Shown piece after piece: positions 44,470 through 57,418 of a stretch of DNA of 64,000 bases. Both the position numbers and the translations under genes were made by a program. The notes beneath the pieces were generated by a model. The model saw only the letters and a program-made list of their open reading frames with translations. It was not told the DNA's origin and searched no databases. Origin of the DNA: Lamellibrachia satsuma. Its lineage: Eukaryota > Annelida > Polychaeta > Sabellida > Siboglinidae. Each line of letters starts with the position of its first letter. The first letter of the stretch is position 1. The stretch covers positions 4,621,001 through 4,685,000 of the forward strand of contig BSQZ01000022.1 in NCBI GenBank assembly GCA_033239005.1. Reading direction: 5' to 3'.

Positions 44470-45370
44470 AATGCAAATGCATTTGAATGTGCATTCAAAT
44501 GCCTACATAATTTTATTTAATGCATTTGCATTTGAATGCGTACCTTAAACATTTGCATTTTAATGCGACCCACAAACATTACATTTTTATTTGTCAAATG
44601 CACAACCAAATGCATGCATAATTCTTTGAATAATAATTATTGTTAAGAAATCATTGTCTGACCTGTGAATCCACTTTCACAATGTGCTCTTTGAAAAAGT
44701 GCTCGGTGCAACTGGTCAGTGCCTGAACTGTTATTCAAAACAAATCAAACAATGCAGACAAATGACTCCCTTGTGTTGGGTTGGCACTGTTGGGGTGGGT
44801 TCGGGTGGCAGCTCATTGGGGGAGTAAACGTTAGCAATGCCAGCCCTGAATTTTTACAGCCAGAGGGAGTGATTCGTTGTAATTATCCACCAGGTTATCC
44901 TCCCAGTGACCCCACCAGTAGACAGTCTGTTGTCTTGGGTTTCCCTTCCATTCTGGCCTATCTAAAAGGTTATCCTTTCATTCCCTGCCATGGTTCCCAG
45001 TAAACTGTCAATTGTCTATTCCTCTTTCACATTCCCACCACCTCTGCAGGCCTGGAACCGTGTGGCTCAGTGTATGACTCTACAGATATGTTCATGCAGT
45101 GGGACTAGTATGTAGTGGTACTTAGTGGTTACAATAATGTACTACTGTATTTATTAAATAAATTAATAATGTGTTTGTATACATTACGTTGTTTTTTCTC
45201 CAAATTAAACTAATCGTTAAGATAAAGCCAAAATATTTGAAATTAATTCGAATGCATTTGCAAATGTGTAACCAAAACATTTGCATTTGAATGCGTTCCT
45301 GGAAAATGGCATTTGCATTCGCATTTGTATCTGGCTCAAGTGAAACTTTTGCATTCAAATGCTTTGACAT
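44470..45370. repeat. Paired blocks rich in ATTTGCAT/ATGCAAAT octamers
   Basis: Blocks at 44,465-44,575 and 45,245-45,370 contain many overlapping ATTTGCAT, ATGCATTTGCA and TGCATTTGAATGCG motifs (shared CATTTGCATTTGAATGCGT at ~44,522 and ~45,275). The ~670 bp between hold a 94-codon plus-strand frame (44,719-45,003) that I do not recognise. This may be the two ends of a repeat or an expanded octamer-like motif. Confidence 0.55.
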
Positions 45371-46194
45371 GCGTTTGTTAACAAGCGTGTCTCCTGGTTT
45401 GCCCCTACGACTCGATGGCGTGAGATTTACAGCAAAGACACTTCTCTCGACCGACTCTGCTGTGCTCTGGAGGAAAAGCATGGCTGATACGTCCAGCAAC
45501 AGGTTGGTTGCCGCCTTTGGCTAAAAGCCTGCCCGCAGAAAGTTGCTAGTTACACGTAGCTGGGACTTGGGTTAGTGACAGCGGCAGAGCGTGTCCTCGC
45601 ATCCGTGGGTTGTGTACACTGCACCTATGGGGCCCCATGCTGCTCCGAGATCCATCGTCTAATTTTCCTGGTGTCTTGCGGTGACCAGTATCCGTTAGTT
45701 ACCTCGGGGAGATTATGACAAGAGTCTTGTTTTAGGAGAGGCTGTTGTACTGGCAGACTAGGCTTACCCACACGGTGCTTGTCGTGTCGCCCAAGCCAGC
45801 CAGCGATGGAAGCTGAGATGACAAACACAACTACCCACAACCACACTTGACGCGTCACTAAAACCTGCACTGCAAGCAGCACCAACTAACTGCTTGCAGT
45901 GCAGGGTATACATGCTGTTTTTCGTCGCTTTACTTTGGGCGAATCCGGATTTGGTCAGGATTTTATTTAGGCATTGTTTGTACGGAGTGCTCGTTAGTAC
46001 GGCAACGAAACCACGTTGGCGACTACCAGTAGCTTTCTTGCGATACCCTGATGCATGTGGTATCGGCAGAATGCCAGCTGGTCCAACACTCTTGTTTGGG
46101 TTGCTTGCTGCCGAACTGCCCGCTACCGTCGCCACGTCGTCTGTTGCATGACCAGATGCTACACGTGCCCTTGTGGATTCCTGGCCTCGTATAA
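45371..46194. other. Left flank of the U5 array; no gene
   Basis: A long minus-strand open frame (46,468-45,764) crosses from this flank into the MITE part of the first U5 unit. It has no known domain and I treat it as chance. Confidence 0.4.
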
Positions 46195-46637
46195 CAGTCG
46201 GAATCCACATTTCATTACATAGATAAAGAGTCCCTGGGAAAACATGAATTATGCAGTTTATTTGTGAGAGCAGAAATTGTGAGAATGATTGAGTGGAAGC
46301 GATGTTTTGTTTTTGTGCACGGAAGCATCTGAGCTTTGAAATGGTGCCATTTGTCAGTTGGTACGCCGGTTGCGTAAGGACACAGTGGCCACTGGGAAGG
46401 ATGTTCTCATATTTTCGATAGAGTGAACTTTCATGGCAGAAATATTGGGGTGTCAGGCGTTGAAGCAATATGTGGGAATAGGAGGTATGTAATTTTCACG
46501 AATTTCAAACAGCAGGTGTTTAGTGGGTCTGTCATGCGTTGTGAAAGTTTACGAAAATTGTAGGTTACATTTTCCATGTATGCATAAGAACGTTATAATG
46601 GTCGCCTATGGGAAAACTGTATGTGGTACGTGCCCGA
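46195..46637. mobile_element. MITE remnant in U5 unit 1 (recurs in every unit)
   Basis: Diverged relative of the 455-bp element at 34,889-35,343: CATTACATAGATAAAGAGTC at the left, ATAAGAACGTTATAATGGTC and GTATGTGGTACGTGCCC at the right. The left inverted repeat is eroded. Copies start at ~47,652, 49,108, 50,571, 52,029, 53,489, 54,950 and 56,394. The left border of the whole U5 array coincides with the left end of this element. Confidence 0.7.
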
Positions 46638-47210
46638 ATGGCATTGATTCGTCTTTAGCAACCCTACGCGTAACCGGTAAAGTGTGGACGGAGGCATTAA
46701 TATTATGATTATTTTATTTCCGGATTCATGGCATACGAATAAAGTGCCAGTAATTTTGAGACGGTACGCTGTCTTGGAATTTGTCTCAGATAATGGTTTA
46801 ATTTAAAAAATGGAAACCTTAGGTGATGGTTATAGGCTTACATTTACGGTGGCTGGCTGGCTGGCTGGCTGGCAGGCAGTGTGTGGGCATGTCAATGACG
46901 AATGGATCCCCTGCGTATGTAGACAATTTGTCTTGTTTTGGGAAACATGTTACGCGAGACATCTCCCATGTTTATATTTGATGGAAAAGAAATATAAGAT
47001 CTGAATAAAACTGTGCAGCAGGTCAATGAGATGATGCGCAATATTTTGTCCCATTGATATATTGTGGTAAAAATCCGAATCGTTATTGCGTACACGACTT
47101 GAAAACGTTAGCATAGGCCTTCCGTAGAAGTCGACTGAGTAGATGGACCGTGTCGACCAATTGCTGGGTAATACAGAAAGCGATCTTGGCGTTTATTTTT
47201 CTATTTCAAT

Positions 47211-47331
47211 TACCCTGACCGAAATCAGGGTGCGAAAAATTAGTCTATAGACTCATTGTAGTGTTCCTCTCCACGGAAATCTTTAGTAAAAGGCGAAAGA
47301 TTTATGCGTGGCTGAAGAGAAACCAGAGTTG
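47211..47331 (-). ncRNA. U5: U5 spliceosomal snRNA gene, unit 1
   Basis: Read on the minus strand: AACTCTGGTTTCTCTTCAG at the 5' end, stem I AAATCTTT (47,303-47,296) and AAAGATTT (47,284-47,277) closing the loop CGCCTTTTACT, which contains the invariant U5 loop-I GCCTTTTAC that aligns the exons in the spliceosome. Then CCGTGGAGAGGAAC, the Sm site AATTTTTCG (47,241-47,233) and a terminal hairpin CCCTGA/TCAGGG with loop TTTCGG (47,230-47,213). Order, spacing and length (~120 nt) match metazoan U5. Product: the RNA core of the U5 snRNP. All core elements are present, so it may be functional. The exact ends are inferred by alignment with the human RNA recalled from memory and may be off by a few bases. 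Confidence 0.95.
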
Positions 47332-47339
47332 TCGTACCT

Positions 47340-47420
47340 TGGGCACGTCAAGCGAACACTACGTGACATGTCGGCATAGAAAACGGTGTCGGTGGTGGCG
47401 CGCACACATGGCATAGAAGA
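47340..47420 (-). promoter_or_regulatory. Candidate U5 promoter region (PSE position), unit 1
   Basis: About 30-70 bp upstream of the U5 start, the block CTACGTGACATGTCGGCATA (47,360-47,379), with the palindrome GACATGTC, is the same in all units. This is where an snRNA proximal sequence element would lie. Invertebrate PSEs are not conserved enough for me to name it, and unit-wide homogenisation alone could explain the identity. Confidence 0.3.
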
Positions 47421-48666
47421 AGGACTAGAAATTAACTACTTTTACATTAACTAAATTTCAATATACATCCTGTCTCCAATGTTAAGTAACGTGTTATTAT
47501 AAACGTCTAATACGTGACATTATAATTCCAAACACTTCTTGGCGGGTCTCCATGAAGGCTAATGGGAACTCAACTAGTTAGTTTACAACTAGACCGATAG
47601 GTGGAGGACAGTCTATGTACTTTTGGAGAAAACACTCGGCGAATCTCCTCTTACCACAGTCAGAACCCATACGCCGTTACACAGATAAAGAGTCCCTGGG
47701 AAAACATGAATTATGCAGTTTATTTGTGAGAGCAGAAATTGTGAGAATGATTGAGTTGAAGTGATGTTTTTTTTGTGTGCACGGAAGAATCTGAGCTTTG
47801 AAATGGTGCCATTTGTCAGTTGGTACGCCGGTTGCGTAAGGACACAGTGGCCATTGGGCAGGATGTTCTCATATTTTGGATAGAGTGAACTTTCATGGCA
47901 GAAATATTGGGGTGTCAGGCGTTGAAGCAGTTTGTGGGAATAGGATATATGTAATTTTCACGAATTTCAAACAGCATGTGTTTAGTGGGTCTGTCGTGTG
48001 TTGTGAAAGTTTACGAAAATTGTAGGTTACATTTTCCATGTATGCATAAGAACGTTATAATGGTCGCCTATGGGAAAACTGTATGTGGTACGTGCCCGAA
48101 TGGCATTGATTCGTCGTTAGCAACCCTACGCGTAACCGGTAAAGTGTGGACGGAGGCATTAATATTAAGATTATTTTATTTCCGGATTCATGGCATACGA
48201 ATAAAGTGCCAGTAATTTTGAGACGGTACGCTGTCTTGGAATTTGTCTCAGATAATGGTTTAATTTAAAAATGGAAACCTTAGGTGATGGTTATAGGCTT
48301 ACATTTACGGTGGCTGGCTGGCTGGCTGGCAGGCAGTGTGTGGGCATGTCAGTGACGAATGGATCCCCTGCGTATGTAGACAATTTGTCTTGTTTTGGGA
48401 AACATGTTACGCGAGACATCTCCCATGTTTATTTTGATGGAAAAGAAATATAAGATCTGAATAAAACTGTGCAGCAGGTCAATGAGATGACGCGCAATAT
48501 TTTGTCCCATTGATATATTGTGGTAAAAATCCGAATCGTTATTGCGTACACGACTTGAAAACGTTAGCATAGGCCTTCCGTAGAAGTCGACTGAGTAGAT
48601 GGACCGTGTCGACCAATTGCTGTGTAATACAGAAAGCGATCTTGGCGTTTATTTTTCTATTTCAAT

Positions 48667-48787
48667 TACCCTGAGCGAAATCAGGGTGCGAAAAATTAGT
48701 CTATAGACTCATTGTAGTGTTCCTCTCCACGGAAATCTTTAGTAAAAGGCGAAAGATTTATGCGTGGCTGAAGAGAAACCAGAGTTG
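48667..48787 (-). ncRNA. U5: U5 snRNA gene, unit 2
   Basis: Same as unit 1 except for the terminal hairpin loop, which reads TTTCGC in place of TTTCGG (plus strand CCCTGAGCGAAATCAGGG). Loop I, stem I and the Sm site are unchanged. Confidence 0.95.
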
Positions 48788-50129
48788 TCGTACCTTGGGC
48801 ACGTCAAGCGAACACTACGTGACATGTCGGCATAGAAAACGGTGTCGGTGGTGGCGCGCACACATGGTATAGAAGAAGGACTAGAAATTAACTACTTTTA
48901 CATTAACTAAATTTCAATATACATCCTGTCTCCAATGTTAAGTAACGTGTTATTATAAACGTCTAATACGTGACATTATAATTCCAAACACTTCTTGGCG
49001 GGTCTCCATGAAGGCTAATGGGAACTCAACTAGTTAGTTTACAACTAGACCGATAGGTGGAGGACAGTCTATGTACTTTTGGAGAAAACAGTCGGCGAAT
49101 GGCCTCTTACCACAGTCAGAACCCATACGCCGTTACACAGATAAAGAGTCCCTGGGAAAACATGAATTATGCAGTATATTTGTGAGAGCAGAAATTGTGA
49201 GAATGATTGAGTTGAAGTGATGTTTTTTTTTGTGTGCACGGAAGAATCTGAGCTTTGAAATGGTGCCATTTGTCAGTTGTTACGCCGGTTGCGTAAGGAC
49301 ACAGTGGCCATTGGGCAGGATGTTCTCATATTTTGGATAGAGTGAACTTTCATGGCAGAAATATTGGGGTGTCAGGCGTTGAAGCAATTTGTGGGAATAG
49401 GATATATGTAATTTTCACGAATTTCAAACAGCATGTGTTTAGTGGGTCTGTCGTGTGTTGTGAAAGTTTACGAAAATTGTAGGTTACATTTTCCATGTAT
49501 GCATAAGAACGTTATAATGGTCGCCTATGGGAAAACTGTATGTGGTACGTGCCCGAATGGCATTGATTCGTCGTTAGCAACCCTACACGTAACCGGTAAA
49601 GTGTGGACGGAGGCATTAATATTATGATTATTTTATTTCCGGATTCATGGCATACGAATAAAGTGCAAGTAATTTTGAGACGGTACGCTCTCTTGGAATT
49701 TGTCTCAGATAATGGTTTAATTTAAAAAATGGAAACCTTAGGTGATGGTTATAGGCTTACATTTACGGTGGCTGGCTGGCTGGCTGGCTGGCAGGCAGTG
49801 TGTGGGCATGTCAATGACGAATGGATCCCCTGCGTATGTAGACAATTTGTCTTGTTTTGGGAAACATGTTACGCGAGACATCTCCCATGTTTATATTTGA
49901 TGGAAAAGAAATATAAGATCTGAATAAAACTGTGCAGCAGGTCAATGAGATGATGCGCAATATTTTGTCCCATTGATATATTGTGGTAAAAATCCGAATC
50001 GTTATTGCGTACACGACTTGAAAACGTTAGCATAGGCCTTCCGTAGAAGTCGACTGAGTAGATGGACCGTGTCGACCAATTGCTGTGTAATACAGAAAGC
50101 GATCTTGGCGTTTATTTTTCTATTTCAAT

Positions 50130-50250
50130 TACCCTGACCGAAATCAGGGTGCGAAAAATTAGTCTATAGACTCATTGTAGTGTTCCTCTCCACGGAAATC
50201 TTTAGTAAAAGGCGAAAGATTTATGCGTGGCTGAAGAGAAACCAGAGTTG
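50130..50250 (-). ncRNA. U5: U5 snRNA gene, unit 3
   Basis: Terminal-loop variant TTTCGG, as in unit 1. All core elements are identical. Confidence 0.95.
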
Positions 50251-51587
50251 TCGTACCTTGGGCACGTCAAGCGAACACTACGTGACATGTCGGCATAGAA
50301 AACGGTGTCGGTGGTGGCGCGCACACATGGTATAGAAGAAGGACTAGAAATTAACTACTTTTACATTAACTAAATTTCAATATACATCCTGTCTCCAATG
50401 TTAAGTAACGTGTTATTATAAACGTCTAATACGTGACATTATAATTCCAAACACTTCTTGGCGGGTCTCCATGAAGGCTAATGGGAACTCAACTAGTTAG
50501 TTTACAACTAGACCGATAGGTGGAGGACAGTCTATGTACTTTTGGAGAAAACACTCGGCGAATCTCCTCTTACCACAGTCAGAACCCATACGCCGTTACA
50601 CAGATAAAGAGTCCCTGGGAAAACATGAATTATGCAGTTTATTTGTGAGAGCAGAAATTGTGAGAATGATTGAGTTGAAGTGATGTTTTTTTTGTGTGCA
50701 CGGAAGAATCTGAGCTTTGAAATGGTGCCATTTGTCAGTTGGTACGCCGGTTGCGTAAGGACACAGTGGCCATTGGGCAGGATGTTCTCATATTTTGGAT
50801 AGAGTGAACTTTCATGGCAGAAATATTGGGGTGTCAGGCGTTGAAGCAGTTTGTGGGAATAGGATATATGTAATTTTCACGAATTTCAAACAGCATGTGT
50901 TTAGTGGGTCTGTCGTGTGTTGTGAAAGTTTACGAAAATTGTAGGTTACATTTTCCATGTATGCATAAGAACGTTATAATGGTCGCCTATGGGAAAACTG
51001 TATGTGGTACGTGCCCGAATGGCATTGATTCGTCGTTAGCAACCCTACGCGTAACCGGTAAAGTGTGGACGGAGGCATTAATATTAAGATTATTTTATTT
51101 CCGGATTCATGGCATACGAATAAAGTGCCAGTAATTTTGAGACGGTACGCTGTCTTGGAATTTGTCTCAGATAATGGTTTAATTTAAAAAATGGAAACCT
51201 TAGGTGATGGTTATAGGCTTACATTTACGGTGGCTGGCTGGCTGGCTGGCAGGCAGTGTGTGGGCATGTCAGTGACGAATGGATCCCCTGCGTATGTAGA
51301 CAATTTGTCTTGTTTTGGGAAACATGTTACGCGAGACATCTCCCATGTTTATTTTTGATGGAAAAGAAATATAAGATCTGAATAAAACTGTGCAGCAGGT
51401 CAATGAGATGACGCGCAATATTTTGTCCCATTGATATATTGTGGTAAAAATCCGAATCGTTATTGCGTACACGACTTGAAAACGTTAGCATAGGCCTTCC
51501 GTAGAAGTCGACTGAGTAGATGGACCGTGTCGACCAATTGCTGTGTAATACAGAAAGCGATCTTGGCGTTTATTTTTCTATTTCAAT

Positions 51588-51708
51588 TACCCTGAGCGAA
51601 ATCAGGGTGCGAAAAATTAGTCTATAGACTCATTGTAGTGTTCCTCTCCACGGAAATCTTTAGTAAAAGGCGAAAGATTTATGCGTGGCTGAAGAGAAAC
51701 CAGAGTTG
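51588..51708 (-). ncRNA. U5: U5 snRNA gene, unit 4
   Basis: Terminal-loop variant TTTCGC, as in unit 2, of which this unit is a near-copy. Confidence 0.95.
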
Positions 51709-53047
51709 TCGTACCTTGGGCACGTCAAGCGAACACTACGTGACATGTCGGCATAGAAAACGGTGTCGGTGGTGGCGCGCACACATGGTATAGAAGAAGG
51801 ACTAGAAATTAACTACTTTTACATTAACTAAATTTCAATATACATCCTGTCTCCAATGTTAAGTAACGTGTTATTATAAACGTCTAATACGTGACATTAT
51901 AATTCCAAACACTTCTTGGCGGGTCTCCATGAAGGCTAATGGGAACTCAACTAGTTAGTTTACAACTAGACCGATAGGTGGAGGACAGTCTATGTACTTT
52001 TGGAGAAAACAGTCGGCGAATGGCCTCTTACCACAGTCAGAACCCATACGCCGTTACACAGATAAAGAGTCCCTGGGAAAACATGAATTATGCAGTATAT
52101 TTGTGAGAGCAGAAATTGTGAGAATGATTGAGTTGAAGTGATGTTTTTTTGTGTGCACGGAAGAATCTGAGCTTTGAAATGGTGCCATTTGTCAGTTGTA
52201 CGCCGGTTGCGTAAGGACACAGTGGCCATTGGGCAGGATGTTCTCATATTTTGGATAGAGTGAACTTTCATGGCAGAAATATTGGGGTGTCAGGCGTTGA
52301 AGCAATTTGTGGGAATAGGATATATGTAATTTTCACGAATTTCAAACAGCATGTGTTTAGTGGGTCTGTCGTGTGTTGTGAAAGTTTACGAAAATTGTAG
52401 GTTACATTTTCCATGTATGCATAAGAACGTTATAATGGTCGCCTATGGGAAAACTGTATGTGGTACGTGCCCGAATGGCATTGATTCGTCGTTAGCAACC
52501 CTACACGTAACCGGTAAAGTGTGGACGGAGGCATTAATATTATGATTATTTTATTTCCGGATTCATGGCATACGAATAAAGTGCAAGTAATTTTGAGACG
52601 GTACGCTCTCTTGGAATTTGTCTCAGATAATGGTTTAATTTAAAAAATGGAAACCTTAGGTGATGGTTATAGGCTTACAGTTACGGTGGCTGGCTGGCTG
52701 GCTGGCTGGCAGGCAGTGTGTGGGCATGTCAATGACGAATGGATCCCCTGCGTATGTAGACAATTTGTCTTGTTTTGGGAAACATGTTACGCGAGACATC
52801 TCCCATGTTTATATTTGATGGAAAAGAAATATAAGATCTGAATAAAACTGTGCAGCAGGTCAATGAGATGATGCGCAATATTTTGTCCCATTGATATATT
52901 GTGGTAAAAATCCGAATCGTTATTGCGTACACGACTTGAAAACGTTAGCATAGGCCTTCCGTAGAAGTCGACTGAGTAGATGGACCGTGTCGACCAATTG
53001 CTGTGTAATACAGAAAGCGATCTTGGCGTTTATTTTTCTATTTCAAT

Positions 53048-53168
53048 TACCCTGAGCGAAATCAGGGTGCGAAAAATTAGTCTATAGACTCATTGTAGTG
53101 TTCCTCTCCACGGAAATCTTTAGTAAAAGGCGAAAGATTTATGCGTGGCTGAAGAGAAACCAGAGTTG
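53048..53168 (-). ncRNA. U5: U5 snRNA gene, unit 5
   Basis: Terminal-loop variant TTTCGC although the rest of the unit resembles unit 3 (TTTCGG). The U5 gene and its surrounding spacer therefore have different histories, which suggests gene conversion or crossover inside the unit. Confidence 0.95.
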
Positions 53169-54508
53169 TCGTACCTTGGGCACGTCAAGCGAACACTACG
53201 TGACATGTCGGCATAGAAAACGGTGTCGGTGGTGGCGCGCACACATGGCATAGAAGAAGGACTAGAAATTAACTACTTTTACATTAACTAAATTTCAATA
53301 TACATCCTGTCTCCAATGTTAAGTAACGTGTTATTATAAACGTCTAATACGTGACATTATAATTCCAAACACTTCTTGGCGGGTCTCCATGAAGGCTCAT
53401 GGGAACTCAACTAGTTAGTTTACAACTAGACCGATAGGTGGAGGACAGTCTATGTACTTTTGGAGAAAACAGTCGGCGAATGGCCTCTTACCACAGTCAG
53501 AACCCATACGCCGTTACACAGATAAAGAGTCCCTGGGAAAACATGAATTATGCAGTATATTTGTGAGAGCAGAAATTGTGAGAATGATTGAGTTGAAGTG
53601 ATGTTTTTTTGTGTGCACGGAAGAATCTGAGCTTTGAAATGGTGCCATTTGTCAGTTGGTACGCCGGTTGCGTAAGGACACAGTGGCCATTGGGCAGGAT
53701 GTTCTCATATTTTGGATAGAGTGAACTTTCATGGCAGAAATATTGGGGTGTCAGGCGTTGAAGCAATTTGTGGGAATAGGATATATGTAATTTTCACGAA
53801 TTTCAAACAGCATGTGTTTAGTGGGTCTGTCGTGTGTTGTGAAAGTTTACGAAAATTGTAGGTTACATTTTCCATGTATGCATAAGAACGTTATAATGGT
53901 CGCCTATGGAAAAACTGTATGTGGTACGTGCCCGAATGGCATTGATTCGTCGTTAGCAACCCTACGCGTAACCGGTAAAGTGTGGACGGAGGCATTAATA
54001 TTATGATTATTTTATTTCCGGATTCATGGCATACGAATAAAGTGCAAGTAATTTTGAGACGGTACGCTCTCTTGGAATTTGTCTCAGATAATGGTTTAAT
54101 TTAAAAAATGGAAACCTTAGGTGATGGTTATAGGCTTACATTTACGGTGGCTGGCTGGCTGGCTGGCTGGCAGGCAGTGTGTGGGCATGTCAATGACGAA
54201 TGGATCCCCTGCGTATGTAGACAATTTGTCTTGTTTTGGGAAACATGTTACGCGAGACATCTCCCATGTTTATATTTGATGGAAAAGAAATATAAGATCT
54301 GAATAAAACTGTGCAGCAGGTCAATGAGATGATGCGCAATATTTTGTCCCATTGATATATTGTGGTAAAAATCCGAATCGTTATTGCGTACACGACTTGA
54401 AAACGTTAGCATAGGCCTTCCGTAGAAGTCGACTGAGTAGATGGACCGTGTCGACCAATTGCTGTGTAATACAGAAAGCGATCTTGGCGTTTATTTTTCT
54501 ATTTCAAT

Positions 54509-54629
54509 TACCCTGACCGAAATCAGGGTGCGAAAAATTAGTCTATAGACTCATTGTAGTGTTCCTCTCCACGGAAATCTTTAGTAAAAGGCGAAAGATT
54601 TATGCGTGGCTGAAGAGAAACCAGAGTTG
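54509..54629 (-). ncRNA. U5: U5 snRNA gene, unit 6
   Basis: Terminal-loop variant TTTCGG. Core elements are intact. Confidence 0.95.
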
Positions 54630-55952
54630 TCGTACCTTGGGCACGTCAAGCGAACACTACGTGACATGTCGGCATAGAAAACGGTGTCGGTGGTGGCGCG
54701 CACACATGGTATAGAAGAAGGACTAGAAATTAACTACTTTTACATTAACTAAATTTCAATATACATCCTGTCTCCAATGTTAAGTAACTTGTTATTATAA
54801 ACGTCTAATACGTGACATTATAATTCCAAACACTTCTTGGCGGGTCTCCATGAAGGCTAATGGGAACTCAACTAGTTAGTTTACAACTAGACCGATAGGT
54901 GGAGGACAGTCTATGTACTTTTGGAGAAAACACTCGGCGAATGGCCTCTTACCACAGTCAGAACCCATACGCCGTTACACAGATAAAGAGTCCCTGGGAA
55001 AACATGAATTATGCAGTTTATTTGTGAGAGCAGAAATTGTGAGAATGATTGAGTTGAAGTGATGTTTTTTTGTGTGCACGGAAGAATCTGAGCTTTGAAA
55101 TGGTGACATTTGTCAGTTGGTACGCCGGTTGCGTAAGGACACAGTGGCCATTGGGCAGGATGTTCTCATACTTTGGATAGAGTGAACTTTCATGGCAGAA
55201 ATATTGGGGTGTCAGGCGTTGAAGCAATTTGTGGGAATAGGATATATGTAATTTTCACGAATTTCAAACAGCATGTGTTTAGTGGGTCTGTCGTGTGTTG
55301 TGAAAGTTTACGAAAATTGTAGGTTACATTTTCCATGTATGCATAAGAACGTTATAATGGTCGCCTATGGGAAAACTGTATGTGGTACGTGCCCGAATGG
55401 CATTGATTCGTCGTTAGCAACCCTACGCGTAACCGGTAAAGTGTGGACGGAGGCATTAATATTATGATTATTTTATTTCCGGATTCATGGCATACGAATA
55501 AAGTGCCAGTAATTTTGAGACGGTACGCTGTCTTGGAATTTGTCTCAGATAATGGTTTAATTTAAAAAATGGAAACCTTAGGTGATGGTTATAGGCTTAC
55601 ATTTACGGTGGCTGGCTGGCTGGCTGGCAGGCAGTGTGTGGGCATGTCAGTGACGAATGGATCCCCTGCGTATGTAGACAATTTGTCTTGTTTTGGGAAA
55701 CATGTTACGCGAGACATCTCCCATGTTTATTTTTGATGGAAAAGAAATATAAGATCTGAATAAAACTGTGCAGCAGGTCAATGAGATGACGCGCAATATT
55801 TTGTCCCATTGATATATTGTGGTAAAAATCCGAATCGTTATTGAAAACGTTAGCATAGGCCTTCCGTAGAAGTCGACTGAGTAGATGGACCGTGTCGACC
55901 AATTGCTGTGTAATACAGAAAGCGATCTTGGCGTTTATTTTTCTATTTCAAT

Positions 55953-56073
55953 TACCCTGAGCGAAATCAGGGTGCGAAAAATTAGTCTATAGACTCATTG
56001 TAGTGTTCCTCTCCACGGAAATCTTTAGTAAAAGGCGAAAGATTTATGCGTGGCTGAAGAGAAACCAGAGTTG
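55953..56073 (-). ncRNA. U5: U5 snRNA gene, unit 7
   Basis: Terminal-loop variant TTTCGC. Core elements are intact. This unit lacks ~11 bp (GCGTACACGACTT region, ~55,840) in the spacer downstream of the gene. Confidence 0.95.
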
Positions 56074-57418
56074 TCGTACCTTGGGCACGTCAAGCGAACA
56101 CTACGTGACATGTCGGCATAGAAAACGGTGTCGGTGGTGGCGCGCACACATGGCATAGAAGAAGGACTAGAAATTAACTACTTTTACATTAACTAAATTT
56201 CAATATACATCCTGTCTCCAATGTTAAGTAACTTGTTATTATAAACGTCTAATACGTGACATTATAATTCCAAACACTTCTTGGCGGGTCTCCATGAAGG
56301 CTAATGGGAACTCAACTAGTTAGTTTACAACTAGACCGATAGGTGGAGGACAGTCTATGTACTTTTGGAGAAAACACTCGGCGAATGGCCTCTTACCACA
56401 GTCAGAACCCATACGCCGTTACACAGATAAAGAGTCCCTGGGAAAACATGAATTATGCAGTTTATTTGTGAGAGCAGAAATTGTGAGAATGATTGAGTTG
56501 AAGTGATGTTTTTTTAGTGTGCACGGAAGAATCTGAGCTTTGAAATGGTGCCATTTGTCAGTTGGTACGCCGGTTGCGTAAGGACACAGTGGCCATTGGG
56601 CAGGATGTTCTCATATTTTGGATAGAGTGAACTTTCATGGCAGAAATATTGGGGTGTCAGGCGTTGAAGCAATTTGTGGGAATAGGATATATGTAATTTT
56701 CACGAATTTCAAACAGCATGTGTTTAGTGGGTCTGTCGTGTGTTGTGAAAGTTTACGAAAATTGTAGGTTACATTTTCCATGTATGCATAAGAACGTTAT
56801 AATGGTCGCCTATGGAAAAACTGTATGTGGTACGTGCCCGAATGGCATTGATTCGTCGTTAGCAACCCTACGCGTAACCGGTAAAGTGTGGACGGAGGCA
56901 TTAATATTATGATTATTTTATTTCCGGATTCATGGCATACGAATAAAGTGCAAGTAATTTTGAGACGGTACGCTCTCTTGGAATTTGTCTCAGATAATGG
57001 TTTAATTTAAAAAATGGAAACCTTAGGTGATGGTTATAGGCTTACATTTACGGTGGCTGGCTGGCTGGCTGGCTGGCTGGCAGGCAGTGTGTGGGCATGT
57101 CAATGACGAATGGATCCCCTGCGTATGTAGACAATTTGTCTTGTTTTGGGAAACATGTTACGCGAGACATCTCCCATGTTTATATTTGATGGAAAAGAAA
57201 TATAAGATCTGAATAAAACTGTGCAGCAGGTCAATGAGATGATGCGCAATATTTTGTCCCATTGATATATTGTGGTAAAAATCCGAATCGTTATTGCGTA
57301 CACGACTTGAAAACGTTAGCATAGGCCTTCCGTAGAAGTCGACTGAGTAGATGGACCGTGTCGACCAATTGCTGTGTAATACAGAAAGCGATCTTGGCGT
57401 TTATTTTTCTATTTCAAT

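Noticed and set aside
45764..46468. 234-codon minus-strand ORF
   Set aside because: It crosses the border between flank and MITE remnant, has no domain, and other MITE copies do not keep it open.
47233..47241. Other snRNA genes (U1, U2, U4, U6) in the 1.46-kb unit
   Set aside because: I looked on both strands for their hallmark segments (such as ACTTACCTG of U1 or ATACAGAGA of U6) in a correct context and found only U5.
46523..57303. Recurring 60-79-codon ORFs in each 1.46-kb unit (plus and minus)
   Set aside because: They repeat because the satellite unit repeats, match no family, overlap on both strands and lie in MITE or spacer DNA. The functional gene of the unit is the U5 snRNA.
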